From: Thermococcus aggregans
GTDB taxonomy: Archaea; Methanobacteriota_B; Thermococci; Thermococcales; Thermococcaceae
DNA: 64,000 nt
NCBI RefSeq assembly: GCF_024022995.1
Contig: NZ_CP099582.1
Coordinates: 1,116,001-1,180,000, forward strand
Reading direction: 5' to 3'
Shown here: piece after piece, positions 1-8,938 of the stretch
How positions within the stretch are numbered: the stretch's first letter is position 1
Layout: every line of letters starts with the position of its first letter
Translations under genes and position numbers: made by a program
Notes under the pieces: model-generated
Told to the model about the DNA's origin: nothing
Databases searched by the model: none
Seen by the model: only the letters and a program-made list of their open reading frames with translations

Positions 1-18
1 ATATTCTTGGTGGTAGTG

Positions 19-501
19 GTGAAATTGTTAGTGCTAGATTTGGATGGCACATTATGGGATCATCAAGATGCTTCTCGGCTTGTTCCTCCATTTCAGAGGA
101 ATGGAAATGAGATAATCGATGCATACGGAAATAAGCTAAGATTATTTGATGGTGTGTTGGAGTTTCTGGAATGGGCAAAGGACAGGTTTATTTTGAGCAT
201 AGCAAGCTGGAACGTTAAGGAACTTGTGAGGCCAATTCTGGAGGAGTTTGGTATTTGGGAATATTTCCTCTTTCCAAAAATAGAATATCACCCAAACAAA
301 GCAGATATGATACTTCGAACGTTGAAGCAGCTTAAAAGTGCAGGATATGAAGTGTCGGAAATTATTTATGTCGATGATAGAACAATTCACCTTGGAGATA
401 TAAAAAAGAGGATTCCAAATCTCAGATTTATACACATGTGGGTTGATGTAAAGAGCTTTGAGGAGCTTAGAGAGCTCTTAGAAGATTGTGAGGTGATATA
501 A
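19..501 (+). CDS. HAD-superfamily phosphatase, magnesium-dependent phosphatase-1 type
   Basis: The protein (about 160 residues) opens with the HAD motif I DLDGT, where the two Asp would be nucleophile and general acid. Later it has an ASWN segment in the motif II region and YVDDR as the acidic motif IV, with no large cap domain. This pattern and length fit the MDP-1 branch, small Mg-dependent phosphatases acting on sugar or protein phosphates; the substrate is not evident. The reading frame is open from position 7 through several TTG/GTG codons; I prefer the GTG at 19 because GGTGGT lies just upstream. The stop is directly followed by the ATG of the DUF366 gene, so the two are probably co-transcribed. 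The 5' end lies almost at the window edge. Confidence 0.85.
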   Translation: MKLLVLDLDGTLWDHQDASRLVPPFQRNGNEIIDAYGNKLRLFDGVLEFLEWAKDRFILSIASWNVKELVRPILEEFGIWEYFLFPKIEYHPNKADMILRTLKQLKSAGYEVSEIIYVDDRTIHLGDIKKRIPNLRFIHMWVDVKSFEELRELLEDCEVI

Positions 502-1068
502 ATGGAACTTTTGGTTATAGGAGATAGAAGGATAGACTACGACGGCTCGGCAATAAAAAGCCACTGGGCTTACAGAAACTTTGGGATTCTGGGAAATTCC
601 ATAGTGGTTTTTAGAGGCAGATGTGACGTAAAAATTGAAGAAATGATTGATATTGAAGATCTCCGGCAGAAAAAGGAAATTAAAAGCGACGACATGGTTC
701 ATTATATAGTAGAGGTTTTTGATTATCCAAGCACTCTCATGGCATCTGCTCTTCAAAAACTCTTCATAGCAAAGCTTTGTGAACTGTTGGGAGAATACAA
801 CATAAAAACTTCCAGAAAGGGAGATGACATTTACGTAAATGGCAAGAAGCTCAGCATCTCAATAGCCACGGTTTCACCAGTTAGCGTAAAAATACATATT
901 GGAATAAACGTTGAGGCAAAAGGTATCCCGAAAGGGGTCGATGCAATTGGACTTAAAGAGCTTGGAATACTTGATATTGCAGAGTTCATGGAAAAGAGCG
1001 GAAAGGCTCTAGCTGAAGAGTTCACTAAAGTGAAGAAAGACAGCCTCAAGGTGAGGTGGGCCGAATAA
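502..1068 (+). CDS. DUF366 family protein
   Basis: 188-residue soluble protein resembling the archaeal DUF366 family (N-terminal VIGDRRIDYDGSAI segment, central HYIVEVFDYPS segment). No enzymatic motif is obvious and the family has no firm function that I know of. It starts at the base after the stop of the HAD phosphatase gene and its ribosome-binding site (GAGGTGAT) lies inside that gene's end, so translation is likely coupled. It converges on the membrane protein gene on the other strand, whose stop abuts its own. Family assignment is from recall of the sequence pattern, not from a search. Confidence 0.75.
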   Translation: MELLVIGDRRIDYDGSAIKSHWAYRNFGILGNSIVVFRGRCDVKIEEMIDIEDLRQKKEIKSDDMVHYIVEVFDYPSTLMASALQKLFIAKLCELLGEYNIKTSRKGDDIYVNGKKLSISIATVSPVSVKIHIGINVEAKGIPKGVDAIGLKELGILDIAEFMEKSGKALAEEFTKVKKDSLKVRWAE

Positions 1069-1683
1069 CTAGACTACTGGATAAAGGAAAGCAGCCACTA
1101 ATGGAACCGCTAAATTGTCGTCGAGAAATTTCTGGTATTCTGCGAGGGTTAATATCCCACTCCATATCAGTTTTATTGCAAAGGACTTTTCCGGAAGAAC
1201 TGAAGATGCTATTAAAAAGGCTGTCAAAAAGTATCCTAGACTACCGCTCCAGTGTTTTTTAAGTTTCACGTTGTATCCATTTTTCCTGAAGTAATAAAAC
1301 CTCAAAATACCAGTAATGCCATCACTTATTGCCATAACTAGCAATACCGCAGTGGCATACTCTTTTGGGAGAAAAGCAACTACGAAGGAAGCAGAAAGGG
1401 CAAAGAATACCTCCCCGTAATTTCTATTTATTTGGTACCAGGGGAGTTCCTCTCTCTTTAGATGGGGTATTAATTGAGCCAACGCAAAGGCAAAAGCAGC
1501 TGGAGCGAAGACCTCCCTTGGAATTTTTTCAGTATAGTAAAGTATTATTGCGGGTGTAATGCTGAAGTGGATTATCTTTCTATTAACCCAAGCGTATTCC
1601 TCTCCGAGCATTTTTGTAAATCCTATCGCAATTATGATAATCCCGGCTGCAATGCCGGCATAGGGTAACCATGTAGGGAACAT
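1069..1683 (-). CDS. Integral membrane lipid kinase-like protein (dolichol/phytol kinase family)
   Basis: About 204 residues with some six hydrophobic segments. Visible motifs resemble the SEC59/phytol kinase family: RKIIHF after the first membrane segment, SDGITGILRF in the middle and KHWSGSLGYF later, comparable to the RK-x-x-H, GD-x-x-A and K-x-W-x-G-T/S segments of CTP-dependent polyprenol kinases. It would phosphorylate a membrane prenol for glycan or lipid synthesis; substrate is inference. The frame is open from 1695 through a TTG, but GGTGA lies 5 nt before the ATG at 1683, which I take as start. It stands alone on the minus strand and converges with the DUF366 gene. Confidence 0.7.
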   Translation of the reverse strand: MFPTWLPYAGIAAGIIIIAIGFTKMLGEEYAWVNRKIIHFSITPAIILYYTEKIPREVFAPAAFAFALAQLIPHLKREELPWYQINRNYGEVFFALSASFVVAFLPKEYATAVLLVMAISDGITGILRFYYFRKNGYNVKLKKHWSGSLGYFLTAFLIASSVLPEKSFAIKLIWSGILTLAEYQKFLDDNLAVPLVAAFLYPVV

Positions 1684-1779
1684 TGATTTCACCAAGGATT
1701 AAATATTGAATGGGGCTAAATATACTTTTTTGTCCGAACCTTGTAAAATAATGTTAAAGACTTTTGGCCTTTCAGCTAG

Positions 1780-1795
1780 CCAAAGCTTAAAAAGT
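1780..1795 (+). promoter_or_regulatory. BRE/TATA promoter of lysyl-tRNA synthetase gene
   Basis: CCAAAGCTTAAAAAG matches an archaeal BRE (purine-rich) followed by a TATA box. It lies about 32 nt before the ATG at 1827, a spacing that leaves a short leader holding the GGGTGGGGATG ribosome-binding region. Confidence 0.55.
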
Positions 1796-1826
1796 GTTTC
1801 TCATACTTACCTGCGGGTGGGGATGA

Positions 1827-3407
1827 ATGGTTCATTGGGCTGATTATATGGCTGAAAAAATCATCAAAGAGAGAGGAGAGAAAGAAGAGTATGTGGTGGA
1901 AAGCGGAATAACGCCGAGTGGTTACGTTCATATAGGGAACTTTAGGGAGCTTTTTACGGCTTATATTGTCGGACACGCGTTGAGAGATAAAGGAAAGAAG
2001 GTTAGGCATATTCACATGTGGGATGATTACGATCGTTTCAGAAAGGTGCCAAAAAACGTCCCCAAGGAATGGAGCGAATACTTAACGATGCCCGTTAGTG
2101 AGGTTCCAGATCCGTGGGAATGCCACAACAGCTATGCAGATCATTTCATGAACCTCTTTGAAGAAGAAGTTGAAAAGCTCGGGATTGAGGTTGATTTCCT
2201 TAGGGCAAGCAAACTCTACAAAAGCGGGGAATATGCAAATGAGATTAGACTAGCTCTTGAAAAAAGAAAGGAAATAATGGAAATTTTAAACAAGTTTAGG
2301 GATACGGCAAAACAGCCTCATTTGCCTAATGAGTGGCAACCAGTACAGATTTACTGCCCAAACTGTAGGAAAGAAGCTGATTTTGTGGAGTGGGATGGAG
2401 AGTGGAAGGTTAAGTACAAATGCCCCCATTGTGAAAGCGAGGGAATAGTGGATATAAGAGAGGGCAACGTAAAGCTTCGCTGGCGTGTTGATTGGCCAAT
2501 GAGATGGGCACACTTTAAGGTGGATTTTGAGCCAGCGGGCAAGGACCATCTCGCTGCAGGGGGTTCCTACGACACCGGAAAGGAGATCGTGGAGAAAATC
2601 TTTGGATGGAAGGCACCAATGACGCTTATGTACGAGTTTGTTGGTATAAAAGGTCAGAAGGGCAAGATGAGTGGCAGTAAAGGGAACGTTATTCTCCTAA
2701 GCGATCTCTACGAAGTTCTTGAGCCTGGTGTTATCAGGTTCATCTACGCAAGGCATAGACCGAATAAAGAGATCAAGATTGATTTGGGTTTGGGCTTGTT
2801 GAATCTCTATGACGAATTTGATAGGGTTGAGAGGCTGTACTTTGGCCTAGAGGGGGCTAAAAATCCCGAAGAGGCTGAAGAGCTTAAGAGGACCTATGAA
2901 CTTTCGATGCCCTCTATACCAAACCGTTTGGCGGCTCAGGCTCCCTTTAGGTTTCTTGTAGTCCTTGTTCAAATGCCTCATTTAAATGAAGAAAGAATAG
3001 TGGAAATACTTAAAGAACAGGGTCATGTTCCAGCTCAGCTAAATGATGAAGATTTGAATAGAATTAGGCTCAGAATACTCCTTGCCAAGAACTGGGTCGA
3101 AAAATACGCTCCCGATGATGTCAAATTTGAGATTCAGGAAAAAGTCCCATCAATTGAGGTGAGTGAAGGGATAAAAGATGCTCTCATGGAAGTTGCGGAG
3201 TGGCTTGAGAGCAGAGAAAAATTCACCGTCGATGAGTTCAATTCGGTTATATTCAATGCTGCCAAAAAGAGAAACATCCCGAGCAAGAAGTACTTTAAGG
3301 TTCTCTACAACCTCTTCATAGGGAAAGACAGGGGACCGAGACTCGCTCCATTTCTAGCTTCACTCGACAGGGAATTCGTCATAAAGAGGCTTAGGCTTGA
3401 GGGCTGA
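1827..3407 (+). CDS. lysS: Lysine--tRNA ligase, class I
   Basis: 526 residues, the usual length for archaeal class I LysRS. N-terminal [11 protein letters not shown] carries the HIGH-type signature, and [10 protein letters not shown] is the KMSKS loop. Two CxxC pairs in the middle (CPNC and CPHC) form a probable zinc knuckle. The enzyme charges tRNA-Lys. Class I rather than class II LysRS is normal for Thermococcales and other euryarchaea. The start ATG is preceded by GGGTGGGGATGA. The gene is monocistronic, with its own promoter upstream and a convergent methyltransferase gene three bases downstream. Confidence 0.97.
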   Translation: MVHWADYMAEKIIKERGEKEEYVVESGITPSGYVHIGNFRELFTAYIVGHALRDKGKKVRHIHMWDDYDRFRKVPKNVPKEWSEYLTMPVSEVPDPWECHNSYADHFMNLFEEEVEKLGIEVDFLRASKLYKSGEYANEIRLALEKRKEIMEILNKFRDTAKQPHLPNEWQPVQIYCPNCRKEADFVEWDGEWKVKYKCPHCESEGIVDIREGNVKLRWRVDWPMRWAHFKVDFEPAGKDHLAAGGSYDTGKEIVEKIFGWKAPMTLMYEFVGIKGQKGKMSGSKGNVILLSDLYEVLEPGVIRFIYARHRPNKEIKIDLGLGLLNLYDEFDRVERLYFGLEGAKNPEEAEELKRTYELSMPSIPNRLAAQAPFRFLVVLVQMPHLNEERIVEILKEQGHVPAQLNDEDLNRIRLRILLAKNWVEKYAPDDVKFEIQEKVPSIEVSEGIKDALMEVAEWLESREKFTVDEFNSVIFNAAKKRNIPSKKYFKVLYNLFIGKDRGPRLAPFLASLDREFVIKRLRLEG

Positions 3408-3410
3408 TTT

Positions 3411-4094
3411 TTATTTTTTATACACATTCAGGTAGGATACCTCGTCGAGCTTAACGCTTTCTATAGGGATGAAATACAGTTTTGCAAGCAATTCTACGGC
3501 AGTTTTTCCCCATATTACAAACCTCACCCTGAAAGAATCTCTCTCACTTTTATACTCTATTAGGGCGGTTTTTTCTTCTTCGTCAATCGTCACCTTGCTT
3601 ATCCAGTACTCTTCGCCAACTATGGTTCCCATTCGGATTCTTGGAAGAAGTCCCCTCATGTCCACGAAATTCATCAAAAACACCCCATCCTTTTTAAGTA
3701 CTCTTTTAACTTCTTTAAAAACTTCACTTAGGTCTTTGGGCAAAAAGTGGACGGTTGTGTTTCCGAGAAAGAGAACGTAATCAAAAGTTTCATCTTCAAA
3801 GGATAGCTCTCTTGCATCTCCCACTATAAATTTTACCTTGGAATTCTTTTCTTCCGCGTATTCTGTGGCTTTTTTAATCATCTCTTCATCTATATCAAGC
3901 CCCATGACCTCAAAGCCATGATCCTCAAGAAGGAAGGAAAACCCTCCGACGCCGCATGCTAAGTCCAAGACCTTTCCTTTTCGCTTCATAAACCTGAGCA
4001 AATGAGGCTTAAGCTCCTCTATTCTTCTCTGGTATTCTTTTGAGTATATATCGGTGTAAGCCTTAAATGCGCGGTAATACTCTTTAAAGCCCAT
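3411..4094 (-). CDS. Class I SAM-dependent methyltransferase
   Basis: 227 residues with a classical Rossmann methyltransferase core: VLDLACGVGGF (motif I, SAM binding) near residue 43, GLDIDEEMI (motif II), VGDARELSF (adenine-contacting segment), FDYVLFLG (motif IV) and the LKKDGVFLMNF segment (motif VI). The N-terminal region (EYYRAFKAYTDIYSKEYQRR) is charged and helical. The substrate cannot be read from the sequence; small-molecule or tRNA modification are both possible. It converges with lysS and is divergent from the orphan iorB gene across an 80-nt gap. Confidence 0.88.
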   Translation of the reverse strand: MGFKEYYRAFKAYTDIYSKEYQRRIEELKPHLLRFMKRKGKVLDLACGVGGFSFLLEDHGFEVMGLDIDEEMIKKATEYAEEKNSKVKFIVGDARELSFEDETFDYVLFLGNTTVHFLPKDLSEVFKEVKRVLKKDGVFLMNFVDMRGLLPRIRMGTIVGEEYWISKVTIDEEEKTALIEYKSERDSFRVRFVIWGKTAVELLAKLYFIPIESVKLDEVSYLNVYKK

Positions 4095-4174
4095 GTTAGA
4101 GAATGATGTGGATTACCAAATAAACCTTCCGCCAGATTTTTAACCCTTCCATGTTAATTTTATTGGTGGTGATT

Positions 4175-4756
4175 ATGGAGTTCAACTTAATAATAACGGG
4201 AGTCGGGGGACAGGGAGGACTTACACTTTCAAGAATTATCGGGAATGCTGCAATGAAAGAGGGATATAACGTTAGGATAGGGGAAACTCTGGGAATGAGT
4301 CAGCGCTATGGTAGTGTACTCAGCTATCTTAGGTTTGGGGAAGAAGTTTACTCCCCGCTCATTGAAGAAGGCAATGCTGATCTGATGCTCGCCCTCGAAC
4401 CGGCTGAAGCGCTGAGAAATGCGAGATTCCTAAGCGGCAAAAGTTATGCTATAATAAATGCTTACCCAATTCATACGGCTACAACCCTGGTTGGAAAGGA
4501 GAAATATCCAAGCCTTGAGGAAATACGCAATGCTCTTTCAAAAATATGCACCGTTGAAATGGAGAACTTCCAAGAGGAAGCAGATAAAATAAACTCCCGT
4601 ACTCTGGGAGTGCTTATGCTGGGGTTTGCTTATGGGAAAGGTTTGATCCCATTGAAGAAGGAGAGCATCTTAAATGGAATTCAAGAGACATTAAAACCGA
4701 AACTCTGGGAGATTAACATCAAAGCCCTTGAAAGAGGAATAGAGCTTGCCAAATAG
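4175..4756 (+). CDS. Orphan indolepyruvate:ferredoxin oxidoreductase beta-like subunit
   Basis: About 193 residues, homologous end to end with the IorB encoded at 27049-27657: shared [11 protein letters not shown] at the N-terminus, the GMSQRYGSV segment, RFGE, and an LAxEPxEALR segment. These are gamma-type domains of 2-oxoacid:ferredoxin oxidoreductases. Here no alpha subunit gene is adjacent, so the partner is unknown; it may pair with the distant IorA or another oxidoreductase. The frame opens at 4151, but GGTGGTGATT directly precedes the ATG at 4175, which gives the natural N-terminus MEFNLI. A DtxR-like regulator gene follows 73 nt downstream with its own promoter. Confidence 0.85.
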   Translation: MEFNLIITGVGGQGGLTLSRIIGNAAMKEGYNVRIGETLGMSQRYGSVLSYLRFGEEVYSPLIEEGNADLMLALEPAEALRNARFLSGKSYAIINAYPIHTATTLVGKEKYPSLEEIRNALSKICTVEMENFQEEADKINSRTLGVLMLGFAYGKGLIPLKKESILNGIQETLKPKLWEINIKALERGIELAK

Positions 4757-4778
4757 CCTCTTTTTATTATTCTTAGTG

Positions 4779-4815
4779 TGACCAAAAAGCACTTAAATTA
4801 TTTAGGTCAAACTAA
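4779..4815 (+). promoter_or_regulatory. Promoter and candidate operator of the DtxR-like regulator gene
   Basis: AAAAAGCACTTAAATTA is a BRE/TATA element. It is flanked by an inverted pair, TGACC at 4779-4783 and GGTCA at 4805-4809, and overlaps TTAG-N6-CTAA at 4802-4815. DtxR-type repressors bind dyad sites with TTAGG-like half-sites, so autoregulation is plausible. Assignment is by inspection only. Confidence 0.45.
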
Positions 4816-4829
4816 TTCAGGTGAGGTTT

Positions 4830-5309
4830 GTGGAGATAACTAAGAGAGAGGAAGAGTATCTCGAGACTATGTACATACTCCAAAAAAACAAGGGGGTAAT
4901 CAGAGTAAAGGACATCTCAAAAAAGCTGGGTGTTAGGCCTCCGAGTGTAGTAGATGCCTTAAAAAAGTTGAGTGAAAAAGGGCTGATAAAATATGAGAAG
5001 TACGATAGGATTCTTTTAACTGAAAAGGGGCTTAAAATAGCTAAAGAGACTTACCAGAAGCACGTACTCTTGATGAAATTTTTCACCGAGATCCTTGGAG
5101 TTCCCCCTGAAATAGCGGAGGAAGATGCGTGTCAGTTCGAGCATTATGTTCACGAGATTACGGCTGAGAGAATGAAAGAATTCGCCCAGTACATACAAGA
5201 ACACTGTCCATATGTTCTCAAGCAGTTTCTTAAAGAACACATAGAAAAAGAAGAAGCAAAAGGCTCAGAGGAGTCCTCCCAAGTAAGCAAAGTAGCCAAT
5301 GAAGATTAA
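4830..5309 (+). CDS. DtxR/MntR-family metal-dependent transcriptional regulator
   Basis: 159 residues. The N-terminal winged helix (EEYLETMYILQKNKGVIRV, then SKKLGVRPPSVVDALKKLSEKGLI as recognition helix, then YDRILLTEKG wing) and the following dimerisation helices with candidate metal ligands (EEDACQFEHYVHEIT, ERMKEFAQYI) match DtxR/MntR regulators, which respond to Fe(II) or Mn(II). The acidic, Lys-rich C-terminal tail lacks the SH3-like domain of long DtxR proteins. A GTG at 4821 is in frame, but AGGTGAGG overlaps it, so the GTG at 4830 is the better start. The last 45 bases overlap the 3' end of the convergent permease gene. Confidence 0.88.
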   Translation: MEITKREEEYLETMYILQKNKGVIRVKDISKKLGVRPPSVVDALKKLSEKGLIKYEKYDRILLTEKGLKIAKETYQKHVLLMKFFTEILGVPPEIAEEDACQFEHYVHEITAERMKEFAQYIQEHCPYVLKQFLKEHIEKEEAKGSEESSQVSKVANED

Positions 5310-6602
5310 TGCTAGCACGTACATTAGTGGGTGCACTTCTTTTCCTCTTCCGCTGAGCAGCTTTATTATTGTGTAGCTTATGAAGCCCATTCCTATTCCA
5401 TTCGCTATTGAATATGTGTATGGGATGGTGATAAGCACTAGGAATGCTGGGATTGCCTCACTTGGGTCATCAAAGTCAACTTCCCTTATTGCGCCGAGCA
5501 TGTAGTAACCCACTATAACCAAGGCAGGTGCAGTGGCAAACGCTGGGATGGCTTGTGCGACTGGTGCTATGAACAATCCTATTGCGAGGAACAGCAAACC
5601 TGTTACCAAAGCAGTCATTCCGGTTCTTCCACCCTCTTCAATTCCCGCGGCGCTTTCTATATACGTGGTTACCGTTGATGTTCCAAGAAGTGCTCCGAGG
5701 GTTGTGCCTATTGCATCTGTCAAGAGGACTTTCTCTGCATCTGGTACTTTGCCGTCTTTTGTTAGGAATCCTGCTTTGGCACTTAGCCCCGTCACCGTTC
5801 CAAGGGTGTCGAAGAAGTCAACCATGAAGAACGCAAATACAACACCTATAGCTCCAACGTTGAGTAACCCTTGAAGGTCGAGCTTTAGGAAGGTGTAGCT
5901 TATGTCCGGGCGTGAAAATATGTGCTCTGGCCAAGGGGCGGCTCCACTTATCCAACCTAAAATGCTTGTGGTGAGGATTGAAATCAATAGAGCACCCTTC
6001 ACCCTGAGACTTATGAGGACTGCTGCCAAGAAGAGGCCAAATAGGAATAACACGCCAGCTTTTGTAGCAAGCGCTGAGGCATTAAACCCTGTGAGTTTAA
6101 GTGCTCCATTCTCATTAACGACTGCTGTTAGAAGGCCAACATCGTTGAGTCCTATAAGTGTCAAGAAAAGCCCTATTCCAGCCCCAACGGCATATTTCTG
6201 GCTTAGTGGGATTGCATGGATTATTGCGCTTCTAACCTTGGTGACTGTGAGCAGTATGAAAAGTATTCCCTCAACGAAAACTGCTGCAAGGGCTACTCTC
6301 CAGTCGTAGCCCATTCCGAGCACGACGCTGTAGGCAAAGTATGCATTCAGCCCCATTCCTGGAGCCAATGCGAAGGGCTTTTTGGCGTAAATTCCCATTA
6401 TTATGGTGGAAATCCCAGCTGCAAGTGCTGTTACTGCCACAAGTGAGTTGAAGGCTTCTTTTCCCATTGCATCACTGAGGATTGCGGGGTTTACGAAGAG
6501 AATGTATGCCATCGTCATGAAAGTGGTTATTCCCGCGAGTATTTCGGTCCTCATATCGGTTTTGTACTTCTCAAACTCGAAATATTTCTCAAGAGCCTCC
6601 AT
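5265..6602 (-). CDS. NCS2-family purine permease (AzgA/PbuG-like)
   Basis: About 445 residues with 12-14 hydrophobic segments. The N-terminus has TEILAGITTFMTMAYILFVNPAIL and the GMGLNAYFAY motif typical of the AzgA-like branch of NCS2 nucleobase:cation symporters that take up adenine, guanine or hypoxanthine; LGTSTVTTYIESAAGI is the second signature. Sited in the cytoplasmic membrane. An ATG nine codons upstream is in frame, but TCAGAGGTGAGAGAG precedes the ATG at 6602. It converges with the DtxR-like gene and overlaps it by 45 bases; upstream, a 133-nt gap is shared with the divergent malic enzyme gene. Confidence 0.92.
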   Translation of the reverse strand: MEALEKYFEFEKYKTDMRTEILAGITTFMTMAYILFVNPAILSDAMGKEAFNSLVAVTALAAGISTIIMGIYAKKPFALAPGMGLNAYFAYSVVLGMGYDWRVALAAVFVEGILFILLTVTKVRSAIIHAIPLSQKYAVGAGIGLFLTLIGLNDVGLLTAVVNENGALKLTGFNASALATKAGVLFLFGLFLAAVLISLRVKGALLISILTTSILGWISGAAPWPEHIFSRPDISYTFLKLDLQGLLNVGAIGVVFAFFMVDFFDTLGTVTGLSAKAGFLTKDGKVPDAEKVLLTDAIGTTLGALLGTSTVTTYIESAAGIEEGGRTGMTALVTGLLFLAIGLFIAPVAQAIPAFATAPALVIVGYYMLGAIREVDFDDPSEAIPAFLVLITIPYTYSIANGIGMGFISYTIIKLLSGRGKEVHPLMYVLALIFIGYFAYLGGLL

Positions 6603-6735
6603 CTCTCTCACCTCTGATTGATACAAAAGTGGTAAAACTATTGGGTATATTTAAATATTTTGAACACAAAAATGTTAAAGCAAGATATGCAAAGAGTTTA
6701 ATTGGAAGAACCCTCAAAAGATAGGGGATGGACTC

Positions 6736-8040
6736 ATGAGGATTAACGAAGAACAAAGGACAAACCTTGCAAGGGATGCGCTTGAATACCACCGGAATAA
6801 TTTTCCCGGAAATGGGAAAATAGAAGTCATCCCAAAGGTTAAGATCGAGGATTTCTATGACTTAAGTTTGGCCTACACTCCAGGTGTCGCTGAACCTTGT
6901 AAGGCTATAGCAAACGGCGAAAGTTACGAAGAATACACCGTTATCCCTAACACTGTGGCCGTAGTTACGGACGGCTCTGCGGTGCTTGGGCTCGGGGACA
7001 TAGGAGTTTTAGCCGGAATGCCCGTGATGGAAGGTAAATGCGTCCTATTCAAGGCATTGGCTGGAGTGGATGCTTTTCCTATACTCATTGACAGCAAGGA
7101 CGTAGAGGACATCGTAAGAACAGTTAAGCTGATTTCAAAGGGCTTTGGGGGCATAAATCTGGAAGACATCTCCGCACCAAGATGCTTTGAAATTGAGGAG
7201 AGGCTTAAGAATGAGCTTGATATCCCGGTTTTTCATGACGACCAGCACGGCACGGCTGTTGTAACTCTTGCTGGCTTAATGAACGCACTCAAGCTTGTTG
7301 GAAAGAGCTTCAAAGACATAAAAATCGCCATAAGTGGTGCTGGTGCTGCGGGAATCGCTATAGCGAAGCTTTTGCATCATGTCGGGGTTAGAGAGATAGT
7401 TATGGTTGATAGAAAGGGGATAATCCACGAAGGCAGAGAGGATTTAAATCCCTACAAAAGGGAAGTTGCCAAGTTTAACATCCACAATATAGAAGGAGAC
7501 CTCTCAAAGGCACTTGAAGGAGCCGACGTTTTCATAGGTGTAAGCGCTGGCAACATCGTTACGGAGGATATGATTAAAAAGATGGCAGATGATGCCATAG
7601 TCTTTGCAATGGCGAATCCTATTCCAGAGATAATGCCTGAAAAGGCCAAAAAAGCTGGGGCAAGAATAGTCGCAACAGGTAGGAGCGACTATCCAAATCA
7701 AATCAACAACGTTTTGGGCTTTCCCGGAATTTTTAGAGGGGCTTTAGACGTTAGAGCAAGGGAAATAACCTTAACCATGAACATAGCGGCTGCTAAAGCG
7801 ATAGCAGAGTGTGTAAGTGATGAAGAGCTATCTGAAGACTACATAATTCCCACTCCCTTGCATCCTGATGTGTACCCAAAAGAAGCGAGGGCAGTTGCGG
7901 AGCAAGCTATAAAGGATGGGATCGCAAGAAGGAAAATCAGCGGAGAATGGGTGGAAGAGCATACAGTAAAGCTAAGGGAGTTCTACCAGCGTTATATTGC
8001 CCCGATAAATAGGGAAAGAAAAAAGCTAAACTTCCTTTAG
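6736..8040 (+). CDS. NAD(P)-dependent malic enzyme
   Basis: 434 residues, the usual length of short prokaryotic malic enzymes. It carries YTPGVAEPC near residue 41 (catalytic Tyr), VVTDGSAVLGLGDIG, an IDSKDVEDI segment with the catalytic Lys, FHDDQHGTAVV with metal-binding Asp residues, and the Rossmann motif SGAGAAGIA. It decarboxylates malate to pyruvate, reducing NAD(P), and in Thermococcales links C4 acids and pyruvate, potentially feeding NADPH and gluconeogenesis together with the PEP carboxykinase at 34049. The 3' end overlaps the convergent diphthine synthase gene by 15 bases. Confidence 0.96.
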   Translation: MRINEEQRTNLARDALEYHRNNFPGNGKIEVIPKVKIEDFYDLSLAYTPGVAEPCKAIANGESYEEYTVIPNTVAVVTDGSAVLGLGDIGVLAGMPVMEGKCVLFKALAGVDAFPILIDSKDVEDIVRTVKLISKGFGGINLEDISAPRCFEIEERLKNELDIPVFHDDQHGTAVVTLAGLMNALKLVGKSFKDIKIAISGAGAAGIAIAKLLHHVGVREIVMVDRKGIIHEGREDLNPYKREVAKFNIHNIEGDLSKALEGADVFIGVSAGNIVTEDMIKKMADDAIVFAMANPIPEIMPEKAKKAGARIVATGRSDYPNQINNVLGFPGIFRGALDVRAREITLTMNIAAAKAIAECVSDEELSEDYIIPTPLHPDVYPKEARAVAEQAIKDGIARRKISGEWVEEHTVKLREFYQRYIAPINRERKKLNFL

Positions 8041-8820
8041 TATCTCCTCGGGAGCATTGGCAAAGGCTACCAGGTATTCCGCCTCTACTATGTGTAGCCT
8101 TCCGGGCACTATTAGAACATGCGGCTGCTTTCCAAAGTCCTCCTTTATCATATCTTTTACGTAACCGGCTTTGATCGTCGGATTTAGGGAGCCTGCTCTT
8201 GCGAGGACCACAACTAGGGTATCTTTGGTAAAGACTCCCTCTTTTTTCTTTTCCTCTACTTGAAGGAGGATCTCCATTGCCTCATTAGCAGTCATGTACT
8301 TTCCTTGGTCTGCCTTAATGTCCAGGAAAAGGAGCGTATGAAGGCCGCGTTCTTTGTTTTCTTTGATCGTGTCGTAGTGGCTTGTGGGGAACCAATTTTT
8401 CTCTGGGCAAGCGACTGTTGCACTCTTTCCGAACTTATAGATTTGAAGCCCCGTTATAGCAACGGCCGAATATATGGATGGTGCATGTATAACGTAGCTC
8501 TCTATTCCCATTTGCTTTGCCCTTATTCTTAGATCCGCGTGAGTAGTTGCCACCATTGGGTCTCCAGCGGTTAGAAAAGCCACATCTTTGGTTTTTGCTT
8601 CACTCAGGACTATCTTCTCAAAGTTCAGTTCAACGTCTTCTCTGTTTAGGAGCGTTATTGGTTTTCCTATCAGCTTCTCTATTTTCTCTATGTTTGTACC
8701 AGCTAGGAGAGACGTGTAGAACTCTGCAAACACCAAATCACACTTTCTCGCTATTTCCAGTCCTTTAAGGGTGATGTCCTTTTCATCGTAAAGTCCGAGC
8801 CCTATGAAATATATCACCAT
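8026..8820 (-). CDS. dphB: Diphthine synthase
   Basis: 264 residues. MVIYFIGLGLYDEKDIT at the N-terminus and LTAGDPMVATTH are hallmarks of the precorrin-type SAM methyltransferase fold of Dph5/DphB, which methylates the modified histidine of elongation factor 2 on the way to diphthamide. A GTG three codons upstream is in frame, but it forms part of the ribosome-binding site GGGGTGA, which precedes the ATG at 8820. It overlaps the malic enzyme gene tail to tail by 15 bases and is divergent from bpsA. Confidence 0.96.
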   Translation of the reverse strand: MVIYFIGLGLYDEKDITLKGLEIARKCDLVFAEFYTSLLAGTNIEKIEKLIGKPITLLNREDVELNFEKIVLSEAKTKDVAFLTAGDPMVATTHADLRIRAKQMGIESYVIHAPSIYSAVAITGLQIYKFGKSATVACPEKNWFPTSHYDTIKENKERGLHTLLFLDIKADQGKYMTANEAMEILLQVEEKKKEGVFTKDTLVVVLARAGSLNPTIKAGYVKDMIKEDFGKQPHVLIVPGRLHIVEAEYLVAFANAPEEILKEV

Positions 8821-8938
8821 TTTCTTCACCCCTTTTTCTAAGGAATTGAAGGCTAAAAACCTATTCCAAAAACTTTAAAATAGCTTTTTATGAACTTTTT
8901 CCGACGGTTTTAATTAAAAGCTAGTGGAGGGAGTGAAG

